This document shows positions 22,759-30,513 of a stretch of 37,794 bases of DNA, piece by piece; position 1 is the first letter of the stretch, and every line of letters begins with the position of its first letter. Source of the stretch: Mycobacterium sp. (GTDB lineage: Bacteria > Actinomycetota > Actinomycetes > Mycobacteriales > Mycobacteriaceae); the NCBI GenBank assembly GCA_025963385.1, contig JAOPUT010000292.1, forward strand, positions 1 to 37,794, read 5' to 3'. Made by a program: the position numbers and the translations under genes. A model generated the notes under the pieces. It did no database searches and was not told the DNA's origin. It saw nothing but the letters and a program-made list of their open reading frames with translations.

Positions 22759-23568
22759 ATGACTCGACCCACCCGCGTAGGCGTCCAACTCTGGCCGGGC
22801 GGAGCGCCCGACTACCGAAGCTGGCGTGAGGCCGTGCTGCACGCCGAGGACATCGGTGTGGACGTCATCTTCGGCTATGACCACTTCCACGCACCTGCCT
22901 TCGAGGGCATCGTCGACGCCGTGCCGGTGCTGTCCGAGGTACAGCCCGACATCGCCAACTTCGAGGGCTGGACCGCGTTGGCCTCCTGGGGTGAGATCAC
23001 GTCGCGGGCCGAGATCGGTCTGCTGGTCAGCGGCGTCGGCTACCGCAATCCCGACCTGCTCGCCGACATGGCACGTACGGTCGACCACATCAGCGGCGGT
23101 CGCCTCATCCTCGGCGTCGGCGCGGGGTGGTACGAAAAGGACTACACCACATACGGTTACGACTTCGGCTCGGTGAAGTCGCGCTTCGATCTGTTCGACG
23201 AGAGCCTGGAGCGCATCGAGAACCGCTTGGAGCAACTCAACCCGCCGCCCGTACACGACATCCCGATCCTGATCGGGGGCTCGGGCGTCAAGCGCACCCT
23301 GCCCGCCGTGTCGCGGCACGCCGACATCTGGCACAGCTTCCTGCCAGTCGAGAAGTTCAGGCAAGCCAGCGACGTGGTACGCGAGTTGGCCGAGGCCAAC
23401 GGGCGCAAGGACTCCGACGTCGAGCGTTCATCGGTGTGGGAGGACGTGGCAGGGGCGGACGCCTACCGCGACGCCGGCGTCACCCTGTTCACCACCGAGA
23501 TCCACCCCGACGGCGACGGCTACGACTTCAGCACCGTCGAGCAGATGGTCAAGTGGCGAGATGCCTAA
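22759..23568 (+). CDS. LLM-class F420-dependent oxidoreductase
   Basis: The 269-aa TIM-barrel protein has the luciferase-like pattern: RVGVQLWPGG (about 5-14), AEDIGVDVIFGYDHFHAPAF, ASWGEITSRAEIGLLVSGVG with YRNPDLLADMARTVDHISGG, RLILGVGAGWYEKDYTTYGY and IPILIGGSG. This set fits F420-dependent members found in mycobacteria, which use reduced F420 or FMN. I use the ATG at 22759, with AAGGAG 6 bases upstream, and not the GTG at 22726. The next gene overlaps its last 8 bases. Substrate unknown. Confidence 0.92.
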   Translation: MTRPTRVGVQLWPGGAPDYRSWREAVLHAEDIGVDVIFGYDHFHAPAFEGIVDAVPVLSEVQPDIANFEGWTALASWGEITSRAEIGLLVSGVGYRNPDLLADMARTVDHISGGRLILGVGAGWYEKDYTTYGYDFGSVKSRFDLFDESLERIENRLEQLNPPPVHDIPILIGGSGVKRTLPAVSRHADIWHSFLPVEKFRQASDVVRELAEANGRKDSDVERSSVWEDVAGADAYRDAGVTLFTTEIHPDGDGYDFSTVEQMVKWRDA

Positions 23569-24067
23569 GACCACCGAGACGACCGTACCGATCAGCCGGG
23601 TCACCGTCAGCACGCAGAAGCCCTTCGACGACGTGGTCGCGGCGGTCTACGCCGGTCTGGGGCGCGTGACCGACTTCGGTGGCGTCGTCGCCCGGTGGAA
23701 CGCCGCCCGCGACGCCGACGAGCTCGAGGCGGCCGTCGCCGCGGCGAGCGGCAGCAGCGGCCTGATCGAGTTCCTGAGCCTCGACCTCGGCGCACCCCTG
23801 ACGATCCGCGATCCGGCGCGGGCACTCCGCCTGCTGCGGATCATCGCGGGCAACCCCGTCACGATGAGCAGCATGGCCGCCACCGTCCCCGACGTGGGCT
23901 CGTACGCTCCGGTCACCATCCTGCTCGCCGAGCGGCCCGAGGGGACGACCCTGTCGTACGACCGCGTGGCCACTGCGATCGCTCCGTACGCGAGCGAGGA
24001 GGCCTCGGCCGTGGCCGCGTCGCTCGACGAAGCGGTGGTGGGACTGCTGGAGGACGCCGCGGGCTGA
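23561..24067 (+). CDS. DUF302-domain protein
   Basis: The 168-aa protein has a C-terminal DUF302 domain (about 70-140): SGLIEFLSLDLGAPLTIRDP followed by ARALRLLRIIAGNPVTMSSM and TVPDVGSYAPVTILL. DUF302 proteins are small alpha-beta proteins, one of which is known to bind heme-like or other small ligands; the function here is unknown. Its ATG lies inside the end of the LLM oxidoreductase gene (8-base overlap), so the two are probably coupled and may act on the same substrate. Confidence 0.85.
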   Translation: MPKTTETTVPISRVTVSTQKPFDDVVAAVYAGLGRVTDFGGVVARWNAARDADELEAAVAAASGSSGLIEFLSLDLGAPLTIRDPARALRLLRIIAGNPVTMSSMAATVPDVGSYAPVTILLAERPEGTTLSYDRVATAIAPYASEEASAVAASLDEAVVGLLEDAAG

Positions 24068-24124
24068 CACCGTCAGCGAAACGTCACGGCGCACCCGCAG
24101 GCGCGCCCCCTAGGGTGGGTAAAC

Positions 24125-25480
24125 GTGAGGTCTGCCCGCCGTGACGTGATCGCGGCCATCCTGGCGGTCCTGCTGGTCGCCGCGGCGTTCGTCGTCCCTC
24201 ATCTCGGGCTGGGCATCGTCACACCGCTGATCAACAGCACTCCCCGGCAGATCCAGATGTACGCCGAGGCGGCACCGATCTTCGGTTGGTGGAACGCCCA
24301 CGTCGGTTGGGGCACCATCCCGGCCGTCGTGATCGGCGGCGGCACCGCCCTGTGGGGTCCGGCGATCGCGCGACGTCTGCCTTGGCGCGCGGTCCCGTGG
24401 GTGACGTGGGCGGTGTCGTGCGCATGGGCCTTCACCCTGGCGATGATCGACGGGTGGCAGCGCGGGTTCGCGCACCGTCTGGCGACCCCGAACGAATACC
24501 TCCGCCAGGTGCCGACCGTCACCGACATCCCCTACGCGCTTCACACGTTCTCGTCGAGAATCCGCGACTTCCAACCGGATTCGTGGATCACGCACGTCTC
24601 GGGCCATCCCCCTGGCGCCCTGCTGACGTTCGTGTGGCTCGACCGCATCGGCCTGACCGGCGGCGCGTGGGCGGGACTGCTGTGCCTGCTGGTGGGCTCG
24701 AGTGCGGCGGCGGCCATCGTCGTCGCGGCGCGAGCACTGTCCGGTGAGGACCTCGCACGGCGGGCCGCCCCGTTCGTCGCGGTGGCGCCGACCGCGATCT
24801 GGATCGCGGTGTCGGCCGACGGTTACTTCGCGGGGGTGGCGGCGTGGGGCCTCGCCCTGCTGGCCCTCGCGGTCCGCGCAACGGCGCGAACGGCCATCCC
24901 GGCCGGCGTCGGCGCAGGCCTGCTGCTGGGGTGGGGCATCTTCCTCAACTACGGTCTCGGGCTCATCGCACTGCCCGCCGTCGCCATCCTGATCGCCGCC
25001 GAGAACGCGCGCTCCGCACTGCGCGCCTTCCTCCCCGCCGTGCTCGCCGCGCTGGCCGTCGTCGGGCTCTTTGCTCTCGTCGGGTTCTGGTGGTTCGACG
25101 GTTACATCGCTGTGCAGGAACGGTATTGGCAGGGCATCGCGGCCAACCGGCCGTTCCAGTACTGGGCGTGGGCCAACTTCGCCTCGGTGGTGTGCGCCGT
25201 GGGACTGGGCACGGTCGCCGGTGTCTCGCGCGCGTTCGACCTCGAGATGATCAAGGCACGCTCGGGCCTGCACCTCGTCATCCTGGCCGCGCTGCTGGCG
25301 ATCGTCCTCGCCGACCTCAGCATGCTCAGCAAGGCCGAGGTCGAGCGAATCTGGTTGCCGTACACCCTCTGGCTGACCGCCGCCGGGGCCCTGCTGCCCC
25401 TTCGTTCACATCGATGGTGGTTGGGGCTCAACGTGATCGGTGCCCTGGTGCTCAACCACGTCATCCTGACGAACTGGTAG
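24125..25480 (+). CDS. Polytopic membrane protein, Rv0541c-like
   Basis: A 451-aa protein with about ten or more hydrophobic helices and a large periplasmic-type loop at about 120-160 (EYLRQVPTVTDIPYALHTF, then SSRIRDFQPDSW, HVSGHPPGALLTFVWLDRIG). The long helices with a conserved Trp/His loop recall GT-C-type glycosyltransferases, although the catalytic DxD is not evident, so I do not assign activity. Related protein Rv0541c lies next to menE in M. tuberculosis (from memory). TAGGGT at 24111-24116 is a -10-like box 8 bp before the GTG, which fits a leaderless mRNA. It converges on the methyltransferase with 1 bp between stops. Confidence 0.85.
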   Translation: MRSARRDVIAAILAVLLVAAAFVVPHLGLGIVTPLINSTPRQIQMYAEAAPIFGWWNAHVGWGTIPAVVIGGGTALWGPAIARRLPWRAVPWVTWAVSCAWAFTLAMIDGWQRGFAHRLATPNEYLRQVPTVTDIPYALHTFSSRIRDFQPDSWITHVSGHPPGALLTFVWLDRIGLTGGAWAGLLCLLVGSSAAAAIVVAARALSGEDLARRAAPFVAVAPTAIWIAVSADGYFAGVAAWGLALLALAVRATARTAIPAGVGAGLLLGWGIFLNYGLGLIALPAVAILIAAENARSALRAFLPAVLAALAVVGLFALVGFWWFDGYIAVQERYWQGIAANRPFQYWAWANFASVVCAVGLGTVAGVSRAFDLEMIKARSGLHLVILAALLAIVLADLSMLSKAEVERIWLPYTLWLTAAGALLPLRSHRWWLGLNVIGALVLNHVILTNW

Positions 25481-25481
25481 G

Positions 25482-26114
25482 TCAGGCGGCGGCCAGGCTC
25501 ACCAGCACCCGGTTGCCGACCGGCATGACGGCGGCGACCGCGAGTCCCACGTCCTCCGCGAGGTGCTTGGCGCAGTCGATGCCGACGGATGCCCATCGGA
25601 ACCAGGGCCCAACGGTCTTCGACGACTCGAGCCGGACCCAGCGGCACTGCACGCCGCTGATGGCGGGGTCGAACTCGGCGACGCACCGGCCGCCCGTGCG
25701 CATCAGCTCACCGGCGCGGCGCAGGACGCGGGTGGGGTCGCCGCCGAGTCCGACGTTGCCGTCGGCCAGCAGTACGGTCCCCCAGCGGCCCATGCCCGGC
25801 AACCGTTCGAAGACGTCGCGCCGCAGTGCGGGCGCGCCGCTGCGACGGGCCAGTTCGACCGCGGTCTGCGACTGATCGACGCCCAGCGCGGGGATGCCCA
25901 GCTTGGTCAGGTGCGCGACGAATCGTCCAGGGCCACAACCCAAATCGATGGTCGGCCCGTGGCACAGCCCCAGCACCGCCCGGTCGAACGCCTTGTCGGC
26001 CCGCCGATTGCCGAGCAGCCAGCTGTGCACCGGCAGACCCTGAATGCTGCCGTCGTCGTAACGAATCCAACATCGTTCGCCGGTCAGGGCCTGATCGTAG
26101 AGATTACCGAGCAC
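25482..26114 (-). CDS. Class I SAM-dependent methyltransferase
   Basis: The 210-aa protein has the SAM-binding motif I TIDLGCGPGRFVAHL (about 55-69), the acidic residue after strand 2 in LGVDQSQTAVELARR, and motif III/post-I strand segments (VLLADGNVGLGGDP). The N-terminal part (GERCWIRYDDGSIQGLPVHS) is characteristic of a group linked to glycosyltransferases. The GTG at 26114 lies 11 bases inside the DUF2064 gene. It is the third gene of the GT2 / DUF2064 / methyltransferase operon; the acceptor molecule is unknown but is probably a sugar or aglycone made by the same operon. Confidence 0.88.
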   Translation of the reverse strand: MLGNLYDQALTGERCWIRYDDGSIQGLPVHSWLLGNRRADKAFDRAVLGLCHGPTIDLGCGPGRFVAHLTKLGIPALGVDQSQTAVELARRSGAPALRRDVFERLPGMGRWGTVLLADGNVGLGGDPTRVLRRAGELMRTGGRCVAEFDPAISGVQCRWVRLESSKTVGPWFRWASVGIDCAKHLAEDVGLAVAAVMPVGNRVLVSLAAA

Positions 26115-26805
26115 GTTCCACCTCCACCGCCAGGGTCACCTGGCGGAATCGACTGTCCGGCTGGCATGCCCGGCGAACCACTTCGACGTCGTCGATCGTG
26201 TCGACGTCGTACGACTCGGATACCAATCCCACGTCCAACCCCGTGTCCCGCAGGGCGGCAAGCGTTACGGCGCCCGTCTCCGCGGTGGACATGGGCACGC
26301 CCCGCAGACACTCGGCGGCGCGCGGGTCGGTGAGGCCGAGGACCCACCAGCCGCCGTCCCTGGCCATGCCGAGCACCGCATCGGTCGAGAGCAGCGCGGT
26401 CGCGCACTCGACGAGGAGATCGGCGGTCACCTGCGGGGTGTCCATGCCGATCTGCAGGATCGGGAGTCCGTCGGCGGCGAGCGCAGCGTCGGCGTGCGCA
26501 TTGGCCAGCCGGTCGGCGAAGTCGTCACCACGTTGCTCGATCACCGTGAAATCGGCCATGCGGCTGCGGATTTCGACACTGCAGCTGGCGGCCGAGAGAT
26601 CGCCGGTCATGGCGACGACGCGTGCGGCGACCGGCGCTGCCGCCACGGCGTCGAGGGTGTCCAGCAGCGCGGCGGCCGCGATGTCGGCAGCTGCGGCATT
26701 GCCCAGGCTCTGCGCCAGACGGGTCTTCGCGAGACCGGGCACCGGCGCCTTCGCGACCACCAGCACCGCCACGGGCACGTCCGAGCTCAAGAGATCACCC
26801 GCCAA
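26104..26805 (-). CDS. DUF2064 / TIGR04282-type glycosyltransferase-like protein (Rv0540-like)
   Basis: A 233-aa protein with the nucleotide-sugar-transferase-like fold of DUF2064: VAVLVVAKAPVPGLAKTRLA (about 12-31, the loop with basic residues), then LQIGMDTPQVTADLLVECA with an Asp-Thr-Pro equivalent of the metal-binding DxD, and GGWWVLGL. Members are annotated in arsenosugar-type pathways because they accompany GT2 enzymes, but the reaction is not settled. The start is the TTG at 26805, inside the end of the GT2 gene (19-base overlap); an alternative GTG at the conserved strand (about residue 10) would shorten the overlap. Its stop overlaps the methyltransferase start by 11 bases. Confidence 0.85.
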   Translation of the reverse strand: MAGDLLSSDVPVAVLVVAKAPVPGLAKTRLAQSLGNAAAADIAAAALLDTLDAVAAAPVAARVVAMTGDLSAASCSVEIRSRMADFTVIEQRGDDFADRLANAHADAALAADGLPILQIGMDTPQVTADLLVECATALLSTDAVLGMARDGGWWVLGLTDPRAAECLRGVPMSTAETGAVTLAALRDTGLDVGLVSESYDVDTIDDVEVVRRACQPDSRFRQVTLAVEVERAR

Positions 26806-27461
26806 AAGTCCAGTACCGCAAAGAAACTGCCACGTAGTGAGCCACTAACCTTCGACTTACCCCCGGTACGCGATCCGTACGCGACGTCGCGCTCAGCGAC
26901 CACCCAGCCCGCAGCAGCCGCCCGGACCAGTAGTTCCAGCGGATACCCTGATCTGCGGTCGGCTACACCAAGCCCCACCACGTCATCGCGACGAGCCACC
27001 CTCATGGGGGCGATGTCGTGCACCGGAATCCCATGGCGAGTGCGAAGGCGCCAGCACACCACCTGCGTGCCGAGCCTCGCGTGCCACGGCCAGCGGACCC
27101 CCGGCGACGGCCGTCGCCTCCCGACGGCCATGTCGGCACCGCGGTCGAGCTCGTCGACGAGGTTCGGCAGCTCGCGCGGATCCAGCGATCCGTCGCCGTC
27201 GAGCACCGCCACGATCGGCGTCGACGCCGCGACGATGCCCGCGTGCACGGCGGCCCCGTAACCCGGTTGGGATTCCTCGACGACCGTTGCGCCGCAACGA
27301 CGTGCCACCTCGGCGGTGCCGTCGGTGCTGTTGTTGTCGACCACCAGCGCCAGGTACCCGGTGGGGATCAGGGCGAGCACCCCCGGCAACGACTCGGCCT
27401 CGTTCAGACAGGGCATCACCACCGTCACCCGAGAAGGATCCACCGCTGCAAGGCTAGTCAC
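26787..27461 (-). CDS. GT2-family glycosyltransferase (Rv0539-like)
   Basis: The 224-aa GT-A enzyme starts with VTVVMPCLNEAESLPGVLA (12-30), has the nucleotide-binding ALVVDNNSTDGTAEVARRCG, and the metal-binding DxD at D88-G-D90 (VAVLDGDGSLDPRELP). It lacks the large C-terminal TM domain of dolichol-phosphate mannose synthases with membrane anchors. I use the GTG at 27461 with GGAGAG about 10 bases upstream. First gene of the minus-strand operon that includes DUF2064 and the methyltransferase, divergent from the response regulator. It should transfer a hexose from a nucleotide sugar to an unknown acceptor. Confidence 0.9.
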   Translation of the reverse strand: MTSLAAVDPSRVTVVMPCLNEAESLPGVLALIPTGYLALVVDNNSTDGTAEVARRCGATVVEESQPGYGAAVHAGIVAASTPIVAVLDGDGSLDPRELPNLVDELDRGADMAVGRRRPSPGVRWPWHARLGTQVVCWRLRTRHGIPVHDIAPMRVARRDDVVGLGVADRRSGYPLELLVRAAAAGWVVAERDVAYGSRTGGKSKVSGSLRGSFFAVLDFWRVIS

Positions 27462-27546
27462 CCCAGCGGGCTCTCCGCTCGGTGAACGCTGACGATTCGG
27501 TGACGTCGGCGCAGGTAAGGACCGTGCCGGGTTAGTGTTGAGCGTT

Positions 27547-28236
27547 GTGACCCGTGTGCTGATCGCCGACGACGACAACGTCGTCCGTGACGTCGTGCGC
27601 CGGTACCTCGAACGGGACGGCCTCGAAGTGTCGCTCGCGCGGGACGGCAACCAGGCCCTGCGGTTGCTGGGTTCGGAGCAGATCGACGTCGCCGTTCTCG
27701 ACGTGATGATGCCGGGACCCGACGGGCTCGCGCTTTGTCGCGTGCTTCGCGAACGCGGTGGCTACGCGGTGCCGGTCATCTTGCTGACGGCCCTCGGCGA
27801 GGAGGACGACCGCATCGCCGGGCTCGAGGCCGGCGCCGACGACTACCTCGTCAAACCCTTCAGCCCCCGCGAGTTGGCCCTGCGGGTCCGCTCCGTCCTG
27901 CGCCGCGCACCGTCGGCGCCCGGCGCGCCACCGATCGTCGTGACCGTCGGCGACATGACGGTGTCGGCCGCCGCGCGGTCGGTGACCATCAAGGGCCAGC
28001 CGATCAGCCTGACCAACCGCGAATTCGACCTCCTCCTGTTCTTCCTGACCCACACCGGCGTGGTCTTCACCCGAGAAGAGCTCCTGAAGCGGGTGTGGCA
28101 GTGGGACTTCGGCGATCTTTCCACCGTCACCGTGCACGTCAAGAGGTTGCGCTCGAAGCTCGGCGACGAGCACCGCGTGCAGACCGTATGGGGCCGCGGT
28201 TACATGTGGAGCGAGGAGCGCCATGCCGACGGCTAA
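27547..28236 (+). CDS. Two-component response regulator, OmpR/PhoB family
   Basis: The 229-aa protein has a receiver domain (RVLIADDDNVVRDVVRRYL with Asp8-Asp9, phospho-acceptor Asp52 in VLDVMMPGPDGLAL, Thr in ILLTALGEEDDR and Lys in YLVKPFSPRELALR) and a winged-helix DNA-binding domain (LTNREFDLLLFFLTHTG, LKRVWQWDFGDLSTVTVHVK, RLRSKLGDEHRVQTVWGRGY). The GTG at 27547 is used. TAGTGT at 27533-27538 is a -10-like box 8 bases upstream, consistent with a leaderless mRNA. The kinase gene overlaps its end by 14 bases. Targets could include the divergent GT2 operon; that is inference. Confidence 0.93.
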   Translation: MTRVLIADDDNVVRDVVRRYLERDGLEVSLARDGNQALRLLGSEQIDVAVLDVMMPGPDGLALCRVLRERGGYAVPVILLTALGEEDDRIAGLEAGADDYLVKPFSPRELALRVRSVLRRAPSAPGAPPIVVTVGDMTVSAAARSVTIKGQPISLTNREFDLLLFFLTHTGVVFTREELLKRVWQWDFGDLSTVTVHVKRLRSKLGDEHRVQTVWGRGYMWSEERHADG

Positions 28237-29251
28237 CAGCTGGGAGATCGTCGGCATGGCGCTGGCGTGCTCGGTGCCGGTGGTGGTGGCAGGCGCGATC
28301 CTGATCCGGTTGGCGCGGTCGTGGTCACTGACGCTCAGCATGGTGGTGCTGGTGCTCATCCCCACCGTCGCCACGTTCACCGGAGTCTTCGGCGCGAGCG
28401 GGTTCATGCTGTCGCAGCGGTTCGAAGGCATCGCCGTCGTCCTCATCATCGTCTCGGTCGTGACGATTCCCGCCGCGATCATGCTCGCGCGCTACCAGGC
28501 CAGGCGCACGGTGTGGGAACAACAGATCCGCGAGGCCGACGAGATGGCCGAACAGTCGCGCAGGCAGCTCGTCGCCTTCGTCAGCCACGACCTGCGCACC
28601 CCACTGGCAGGCATTCGCGCCGTGGCCGAGGCGATCGCCGACGGCGTGGTCGAGGACGACGAGATTCGGGCGCACGCCAAGCACATCGAGCTCGAAACGG
28701 TCCGGCTCTCCGAGATGGTGGACGACCTCTTCGAGATGTCGAAGATCAACGCAGGCGCCGTCCAGCCCGCCTACGACAAGGTGGCACTCGACGAGGTCGT
28801 CGACGACGTGGTCTCCGCGCACCGCATCGCGGCCGAGCGGGCAGGCGTCGCTCTGCACGCCAGGGTGCCCACCACCCCGGTCGGGGTGATCGGCAGCGAC
28901 CGCGCGCTGGTGCGGGTGCTGTCCAACCTGGTCGCCAACGCCATCGCCCACACCCCGGAGGGCGGCTCCGTCGAACTCGCGATCGGCTCCGACGGGCAGG
29001 GTGCGTGGGCCAGGGTCGACGACACCGGAGTCGGCATCAACGAGGCCGACCTGGCCCGCGTCTTCGACGTCGCCTACCGCGGATCCAATGGCCGGGTGCC
29101 ACGCGAAGACTCATCCCTGCCAAGCGGATCGGGACTGGGCCTGGCGATCGCCGCAGGGCTGGTGCACGCCCACCACGGCACCGTGTCCGCGTACAACCTG
29201 GAGAACGGCGCCCGCTTCGAGGTGCGACTCCCGCTCGCCGGCGAGGAATAG
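28223..29251 (+). CDS. Sensor histidine kinase
   Basis: The 342-aa kinase has three N-terminal hydrophobic helices (about 9-30, 37-58, 68-90) with almost no extracytoplasmic domain, so it may sense a signal in or at the membrane. The HisKA H-box is FVSHDLRTPLAGIRA with His122, the N-box NLVANAIAHTPEGGS, the G1 box VDDTGVGINEADLARVFD and the G2 box GSGLGLAIAAGLVHAHHG. It is translationally coupled to its response regulator by a 14-base overlap. A strong inverted repeat follows its stop. The signal cannot be predicted. Confidence 0.93.
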   Translation: MPTANSWEIVGMALACSVPVVVAGAILIRLARSWSLTLSMVVLVLIPTVATFTGVFGASGFMLSQRFEGIAVVLIIVSVVTIPAAIMLARYQARRTVWEQQIREADEMAEQSRRQLVAFVSHDLRTPLAGIRAVAEAIADGVVEDDEIRAHAKHIELETVRLSEMVDDLFEMSKINAGAVQPAYDKVALDEVVDDVVSAHRIAAERAGVALHARVPTTPVGVIGSDRALVRVLSNLVANAIAHTPEGGSVELAIGSDGQGAWARVDDTGVGINEADLARVFDVAYRGSNGRVPREDSSLPSGSGLGLAIAAGLVHAHHGTVSAYNLENGARFEVRLPLAGEE

Positions 29252-29266
29252 CTCCTTCTCCATTCC

Positions 29267-29328
29267 GCCGAACGTGGATTCCCCCCACGCCATTCGGCGG
29301 TTTCGCGTGGGGGTAATCCACGTTCGGC
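29267..29328. terminator. Large inverted repeat (24-bp arms) with a competing smaller hairpin
   Basis: Arms 29267-29290 and 29305-29328 are complementary over 24 bases with one mismatch around a 14-base loop. A second, mutually exclusive hairpin is possible: CCGCCGAA (29265-29272) pairs with TTCGGCGG (29293-29300). It lies between the convergent kinase and nitronate monooxygenase stops, so a bidirectional terminator is the simplest reading. A dispersed palindromic repeat is an alternative. Confidence 0.75.
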
Positions 29329-29341
29329 CGCAAGGCGGGGG

Positions 29342-30484
29342 CTAGTCGGGCAGCGAGTTTCCCAGCCGTTGCGCGGCTGCGAGGTAGTCCTCGATGAACT
29401 CCAGCACGACGTCGCGTGCGGGCTTCACCTTGTTCATCAACCCGACGCCCTGCCCGACGAAGTAGGTCGCCAGCTCCTGCGCCCCGTGGTGACCCTGATC
29501 GGCCAGCGCGTCGATGCGGCGAAGCACCGGCTCGCAGAGCATGGACTGCAGCGGCAACGGCAGCGGCTGCCTGCCGTCTGCGTGCGGCAGCCACGCGTCG
29601 GTCCAGTCCGAAACCAGTTGGCGTGACGGCTTTCCCGTCCGGCCCGCCGAACGCACGGTGTCGCGCGAGGTCGCCGCGAGCATCTTCTGCACGGTGTGCG
29701 GCGCGGTCTCGGCCTCTTCGGTGGTCAGCCACACCGAACCGGTCCACGCACCATCGGCCCCCATCGCGACGGCGGCGGCCATCTGCCTGCCCGTCACGAT
29801 GCCGCCCGCGGCGAGCACCGGAATGTCACTCGAAATGGACGCCAACGCTTCCAGTACTTCGGGGATCAACACCAGCGTGGTCACCTCACCGCAGTGACCG
29901 CCCGCCTCGGTGCCCTGCGCGACGATCAGGTCCACCCCTGCCGCCGCCTGCTTGACCGCGTGCTCCTTGGCCCCCACCAACGCCGCCACCGGCACGCCGC
30001 GCTCGCGGGCCGCCTCGATCATGTAGTCCGGCGGCACGCCAAGGGCGTTGGCGATCAACTTGATCGGGTGGCTCATCGCGACGTCCAGCAGTTCGCGTCC
30101 GGTGTCGCCCGTCAGCGCCGACCCGCCGATGCGCGGCGCCTCCGTCTCGATGCCGTGCTCGGCGAGCAGCTGGCCGACGAAGGTCTGGTAATCCTCGGGG
30201 ATGCGATCGACGAGCTGTGTGCGGGAGAGGTTCTCGCCCTTGCCCTCGAACTTCGCGGGGACGATGATGTCGGCGCCGTACGGCTTGCCGTGGACGTGCT
30301 CGTCGATCCACGTCAGTTCCCGGTCGAGTTGCTCGGGGGTGTACGCCGTCGCCCCGAGCACCCCGAAGCCGCCTGCGTTGGTAACCGCGGCGACGACGTC
30401 ACGGCAGTGGCTGAAGGCGAAGAGCGGAAAGTCGATGCCGAAGGTGTTGCAGAGGTCCCGGGTAGTCACGTCTCGAGTATTCAT
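29342..30484 (-). CDS. Nitronate monooxygenase / 2-nitropropane dioxygenase-like FMN enzyme
   Basis: A 380-aa TIM-barrel flavoprotein. FGIDFPLFAFSHCRDVVAAV and NAGGFGVLGATAYTPEQL form the N-terminal barrel strands; the FMN/active-site segment IVAQGTEAGGHCGEVTTLVL contains the expected catalytic His; VLAAGGIVTGRQMAAAVAMG and GADGAWTGSVWLTTEEAE bind the FMN phosphate. The C-terminal extension (QSMLCEPVLRRIDALADQ) is typical of the mycobacterial clade. The ATG at 30484 is followed by a conserved segment; an alternative ATG lies four codons upstream at 30496. The frame stays open another 1.2 kb upstream but that part is the shadow of the epimerase gene. Substrate may not be a nitronate. Confidence 0.9.
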   Translation of the reverse strand: MNTRDVTTRDLCNTFGIDFPLFAFSHCRDVVAAVTNAGGFGVLGATAYTPEQLDRELTWIDEHVHGKPYGADIIVPAKFEGKGENLSRTQLVDRIPEDYQTFVGQLLAEHGIETEAPRIGGSALTGDTGRELLDVAMSHPIKLIANALGVPPDYMIEAARERGVPVAALVGAKEHAVKQAAAGVDLIVAQGTEAGGHCGEVTTLVLIPEVLEALASISSDIPVLAAGGIVTGRQMAAAVAMGADGAWTGSVWLTTEEAETAPHTVQKMLAATSRDTVRSAGRTGKPSRQLVSDWTDAWLPHADGRQPLPLPLQSMLCEPVLRRIDALADQGHHGAQELATYFVGQGVGLMNKVKPARDVVLEFIEDYLAAAQRLGNSLPD

Positions 30485-30513
30485 CCCCCGTCGCATCGCT
30501 CGCCCCGGTATGG

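Noticed and set aside
27479..27503. TCGGTGA direct repeat before the response regulator as an OmpR-type operator
   Set aside because: The repeats are 18 bases apart, not the usual 10-11, and the sequence is common in GC-rich DNA.
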